Assembly: GCA_041738505.1 (NCBI GenBank)
Contig: JBGSPQ010000016.1
Span: 1-9,232, forward strand
From: JBGSPQ01 sp041738505
Lineage (GTDB): Bacteria; Patescibacteriota; Gracilibacteria; UBA1369
Direction: 5' to 3'
DNA length: 9,232 nt
The notes below the pieces were generated by a model, which was not told the DNA's origin, did no database searches, and saw nothing but the letters and a program-made list of their open reading frames with translations. The translations under genes and the position numbers were made by a program. Shown here in pieces: positions 5,978 to 9,232 of this stretch. Position 1 is the stretch's first letter; every line of letters starts with the position of its first letter.

Positions 5978-8002
5978 ATGAATAAAGAATCACCAAAAAA
6001 AATAGGAATAAGCGCCATGGAGGTATTCTACCGAGGGGATAGGATAGAAAAAAACCTGGACGGGCTTGTGTCTGAAGCCGCGTCGGCGGACGGGAGAGAG
6101 GGTAAAGATCTCATGTCCGGTGAAATGTCCGAACTGGCGGGATTTATCAGGACTAAAAAAGATTTGATCCATACCCGTGCGGAATTATCGGAAATTTGTG
6201 AACAAATCGATGCTATCCGGACCATTTGGCGCGACCGTATTATGGAGGCTTGTTCGGTCTCGGGGCGGGGGGAGGAACTGGTTCGGAAAATGAATGAGAT
6301 GATAGACGGGGAAATAAAAGCCGTTTTGGGTGAACGGATATTCATTCCGGAGGAGGTGGACCAGAAAGTGGCATTGGCCGGATTATGCAAAAACATTTTT
6401 GACCCCTCTGTTGATGAAGCATCACGTCATTTTGTCATAGAGTGGTGTAAATTTATTGTCTATTCCGAATTAACGGATGAGTATTACAAAATAAGTTTCG
6501 CAAATTGGACGATGAATAAGTTGAACGGAATAGTTCCGGGAATTAAGTTTATTTGGGCGGAACTTGATCATTATGCCGCCAAATGTGACAGGGGCGGGGA
6601 ATGCTCGATAAAGGATCTGATTACCGGGATGTCCTCACATTTAAAAATTGAAATCAGCTACGAGAGGCTGTCTAATGAGGCCGGCCTTGAAGCGGCTTAT
6701 GGAAGGCTTTTGCTAAGCGGAATTCGCAAGTTGCAACCCAGGATTTTGGGTTCAATGACCGAAGAAAAGATTGTCACGTCGTTATTGGAGGAGGGGTCGC
6801 CCTTTCAAATCATGGGTCATGATATGCAATCAATTGGACATCCGAATGTTGCCGAACCGAACGGATTTGTGATTGAAACAAGCTGGTATATCGGATATCT
6901 GCTGCGGGCGCTGACAAAGTGCGGCGAAATCAATGCCATCAGGAGCGAAGAGAATTTCAATTTATTTTTAAAAATTGTGAGTGAGACTCTCATTGTTATG
7001 CCTTATTTGGGCAGTGAAAAAAGCGTTAAACTGCCGGAAAAAATAAAAAAAATATATCAATTCCTGGCGTTAAGCGTGCAAAAAATTTTTGGGCTGAAAA
7101 ATCTGGTTAATATAGGTGTCGATTTCATAAACGAAGAGGAAAAACCGGATTATTCAATGCATTTCATGCTAAGAAAATTTATTGGCGATGACGCCGTTGA
7201 GAGTATTGAAGAAAATAGGATATTACAGCTTTGCCATGATCTTGCCGCAAAATATCCCGGGGAGGATTTTACCGATCTTTCCAAATTCGGGGAGTTTAAT
7301 GATTTTGCGCTTGAAATGGATAATAAATTGGGTTGTGGAATGGGTCTTGTCAGTGCCGCCCGTCTGCAGGAAAGGGTTCGGAGGATGATGAAAAAAGCCT
7401 ATCTGACCCAATCAAAGGAGGCCGAAAGAAAACTGGTTGCGGATATTTTAGGATCTTTGGGAGACAGCCCCGTTAATCATGACTTGGAAAAAATTCAGGA
7501 GACCGTCATTCAAACCGGCGCGCAATTGCTTATTTTGGCATGGGATCTTCACGCGAGTGAAGCCGTGCTTTTGGCGGACGAGAGGAAAAATGCGGGTGAT
7601 GATCTGTTAAAACTGGCGGATAGCGTATCGTCGGGTGCTACGACCGTGGAAATTCCGGAAGAAATAAAAAATTATCTTTCTCTTCTAAGTGAGCTGAAAG
7701 TGAAAATATGCCGATATAATGCCGCGCTGGCGGAAATATTTTCGGCGGAACCCTCCGCGGGCCAAAATAAAAAAATAGCCGCTTTAATTAAAGAGGAAAA
7801 TGAATTGGCCGCCTCGCTTGATCGTCTGCTGGCTGAGGGGCGCGAAAATTATACCGCCGAAATCGCAAGACTGAGAACCGACAGCCAAAAAGAACTACAT
7901 CATTTAAAAGATGTAATGAAAGAACAGGAGGAAAGGTTTAAAAAGCTAATCGGGGAGATTGGAGACCTGGAAAAAGAATACAATCATTACCTTGACGAAT
8001 AG
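5978..8002 (+). CDS. Hypothetical helix-rich protein with C-terminal coiled coil (674 aa)
   Basis: Not recognised. It starts with ATG at 5978, the first possible start after an in-frame TAA at 5972-5974, only 7 nt beyond the stop of the giant gene. No Shine-Dalgarno and no separate promoter are evident, so it is probably cotranscribed and perhaps translationally coupled. The N-terminus (MNKESPKKIGISAMEVFYRG) is polar and basic, with no signal peptide or membrane segment. Residues about 1-110 are charged and helical. The middle (about 110-540) looks globular and alpha-helical with scattered aromatic residues, including SWYIGYLLRAL at 302-312. Residues about 598-670 are heptad-rich and end LEKEYNHYLDE, similar in layout to the end of the giant protein (LYNEYADLYF). 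Physical partnership with the giant protein is plausible from order and architecture, but it is inferred. Confidence 0.88.
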   Translation: MNKESPKKIGISAMEVFYRGDRIEKNLDGLVSEAASADGREGKDLMSGEMSELAGFIRTKKDLIHTRAELSEICEQIDAIRTIWRDRIMEACSVSGRGEELVRKMNEMIDGEIKAVLGERIFIPEEVDQKVALAGLCKNIFDPSVDEASRHFVIEWCKFIVYSELTDEYYKISFANWTMNKLNGIVPGIKFIWAELDHYAAKCDRGGECSIKDLITGMSSHLKIEISYERLSNEAGLEAAYGRLLLSGIRKLQPRILGSMTEEKIVTSLLEEGSPFQIMGHDMQSIGHPNVAEPNGFVIETSWYIGYLLRALTKCGEINAIRSEENFNLFLKIVSETLIVMPYLGSEKSVKLPEKIKKIYQFLALSVQKIFGLKNLVNIGVDFINEEEKPDYSMHFMLRKFIGDDAVESIEENRILQLCHDLAAKYPGEDFTDLSKFGEFNDFALEMDNKLGCGMGLVSAARLQERVRRMMKKAYLTQSKEAERKLVADILGSLGDSPVNHDLEKIQETVIQTGAQLLILAWDLHASEAVLLADERKNAGDDLLKLADSVSSGATTVEIPEEIKNYLSLLSELKVKICRYNAALAEIFSAEPSAGQNKKIAALIKEENELAASLDRLLAEGRENYTAEIARLRTDSQKELHHLKDVMKEQEERFKKLIGEIGDLEKEYNHYLDE

Positions 8003-8019
8003 AAAAAAGACACTATAAT
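7992..8019 (+). promoter_or_regulatory. Near-consensus promoter for the third gene, inside the end of the 674-aa gene
   Basis: TTGACG at 7992-7997 and a perfect TATAAT at 8014-8019 are separated by 16 bp. The -35 overlaps the last codons of the upstream gene (stop TAG at 8000-8002), and the -10 lies in the 37-nt gap. Initiation near 8026 would leave a leader of only about 14 nt before the ATG at 8040, with no Shine-Dalgarno in it. This implies that the third gene can be expressed separately from the two upstream genes. Confidence 0.65.
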
Positions 8020-8039
8020 TACGCACCAAATTAAAACTC

Positions 8040-9232
8040 ATGTCAAATTTTTTTCTCAACATCCGGCCTGAAGGCGAAAATCCCGAAATGGACTACAAAG
8101 TGGGTGTAAACCGCAATGAACTGCGAGCCATGCTGCAAAAACAGATGGAGGTTTTGCGCGGATACACAGGCGGCGCCGTTTATATCGGTAAAACGAAAAC
8201 CACCAAAAAAATAAATGTTGGCGCGGTGGTGGAGGAAAATCTGGCGGATTTTGAACGCCGGATACAAGCGTTGATTGGTGCAAACAACCATGAAACGGTT
8301 TTCTTCCGCGATGAAATTGAGGAAATATGTGAAGGGATCAACGAGCAAATTCAGTCAATTCAGGGGGATATTTTTAGGGGGTGCCAGTGCACAATGCACA
8401 CGCCATATAAACTTCTTGGCGCCGAAATGAACCGCCTTAGGTCGTCATCGCAGGAAGAAATTCGCGATAGGCATTTTGTTATCCGACCCGAAAACAATGA
8501 TAATGAAGATGATGTTTTGACCGAATACAGCCAGTATCCGGCGGATAGCGTGCAATTCATTGCCGACACCCTGGAAAACATCAGTATCCCCATGATTTAC
8601 AATATGATCGGGGAGTTAAAAGAAGAGGGACTGATTGAAGAAGATGAGGAGATGACACTGGAAAATTTCAATCGCATTTTCTCTCATTACGAAAAATTTA
8701 TTATTGCCGTTAACTCTTTTATTTATAAGATCAGACAGCTGGCTTTTGCATATAAACATTGCTCATTTGAGCTGTTGCGCGTGAACATTCTCCATGAATT
8801 AAACAAGTTCAGGGAATATGCCGAAAAAATCCAAGATGATTCCTTGAAGGGGATATTCTGCAAATTTGCCGGGGATATATACGGCACTATGGAGTCTATA
8901 ACGCGCGATGACTTTGAAATGTATTCTGCAGGGACGGATTACACCGATGAAATAAAAAAATATTCCAATCTTTTCAAAGAGGCCGCGGGCTCGGACTGCG
9001 ACCATCCGGCAATGATTTTTCTGCCCGGGAAAATCGGTAAAGAAAGCGACAATATTGCTTTTTCGGAAAAGGAAAAGGATTTTTGTGAACAGCAAATAAG
9101 GCGCATTGCCTCGGATTACAACCTTAACGGAATCAGGGAATGGGGTAAGAAAAACATTAAAGATTTGGCCGAAACCGTCAATAATCGCTTTCACGCCGGA
9201 TACCGCCTTCGCGGGATTGTGGATATGAAATT
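8040..9232 (+). CDS. Hypothetical soluble protein, incomplete at right edge (397 codons visible)
   Basis: Not recognised. ATG at 8040 is the first start after an in-frame TAA at 8016-8018, and the frame has no stop up to the window end, so the protein exceeds 397 residues. It begins MSNFFLNIRPEGENPEMDYK. No signal peptide or membrane helix is seen. Features include a Gly/Lys-rich stretch (GGAVYIGKTKTTKK) near residue 45, predicted helices rich in E, I and Q, a C-x-C-x2-H cluster at 115-120, an acidic patch at 151-158, a long helical region from about 165 to 290, and a second Cys-Asp-His at 320-322. The Cys/His residues are too few and scattered to claim a metal site. It follows the 674-aa gene by 37 nt on the same strand but has its own strong promoter. 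The long open frame with codon use like its neighbours makes it a confident gene of unknown role. Confidence 0.88.
   Translation, partial: MSNFFLNIRPEGENPEMDYKVGVNRNELRAMLQKQMEVLRGYTGGAVYIGKTKTTKKINVGAVVEENLADFERRIQALIGANNHETVFFRDEIEEICEGINEQIQSIQGDIFRGCQCTMHTPYKLLGAEMNRLRSSSQEEIRDRHFVIRPENNDNEDDVLTEYSQYPADSVQFIADTLENISIPMIYNMIGELKEEGLIEEDEEMTLENFNRIFSHYEKFIIAVNSFIYKIRQLAFAYKHCSFELLRVNILHELNKFREYAEKIQDDSLKGIFCKFAGDIYGTMESITRDDFEMYSAGTDYTDEIKKYSNLFKEAAGSDCDHPAMIFLPGKIGKESDNIAFSEKEKDFCEQQIRRIASDYNLNGIREWGKKNIKDLAETVNNRFHAGYRLRGIVDMK

Noticed and set aside
8003..8039. Terminator between the second and third genes
   Set aside because: The 37-nt gap has no stable hairpin with a T-tract; it holds a -10 box instead.
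8799..9194. 131-codon minus-strand frame near the right end
   Set aside because: It is antisense to the third gene, whose plus-strand frame is open for 397 codons and has a promoter and start.

Overview
The window looks bacterial: densely packed ORFs, matches to sigma70-type promoter hexamers (TTGACA, TTGACG, TATAAT) and the standard genetic code. G+C is moderate by eye, with many A-runs in lysine and asparagine codons. None of the four start codons has a recognisable Shine-Dalgarno sequence. No protein could be matched to a named family by reading, and there is no marker gene, so the lineage is left open. An uncultured bacterial lineage with weak reliance on Shine-Dalgarno initiation would fit, but this is inference. 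No tRNA, rRNA, CRISPR array, transposase or integrase was seen.

Layout: (1) Positions 1-75, minus strand: the first 25 codons of a divergently transcribed gene that runs off the left edge. (2) Positions 76-231: a divergent intergenic region with a consensus -35 plus AT-rich -10 for the rightward genes, a weaker possible leftward promoter sharing the same -35 bases, and a 12-bp inverted repeat (70-81/109-120) that overlaps the leftward start codon. (3) Positions 232-5970: a giant 1912-residue protein made of four tandem ~345-residue repeats joined by short E/A/P/S-rich linkers, then a unique C-terminal region ending in coiled coil. (4) Positions 5978-8002: a 674-residue, mostly helical protein with a C-terminal coiled coil, starting 7 nt after the giant gene. 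(5) Positions 8040-9232: a third rightward gene, open at the right edge (397 complete codons visible), with its own near-consensus promoter inside the end of the preceding gene.

The three rightward genes look like one functional cluster: same strand, gaps of 7 and 37 nt, and all predicted soluble, helix-rich and without signal peptide or membrane segments. The most distinctive object is the four-repeat protein. Its internal landmarks (ITPE, N, D, W, LEFL, and the closing proline) recur at nearly invariant spacing in all four copies, which defines a new-looking repeat domain. A cytoplasmic scaffold or large multi-protein assembly is a reasonable hypothesis, but no catalytic motif or known domain supports a specific function.
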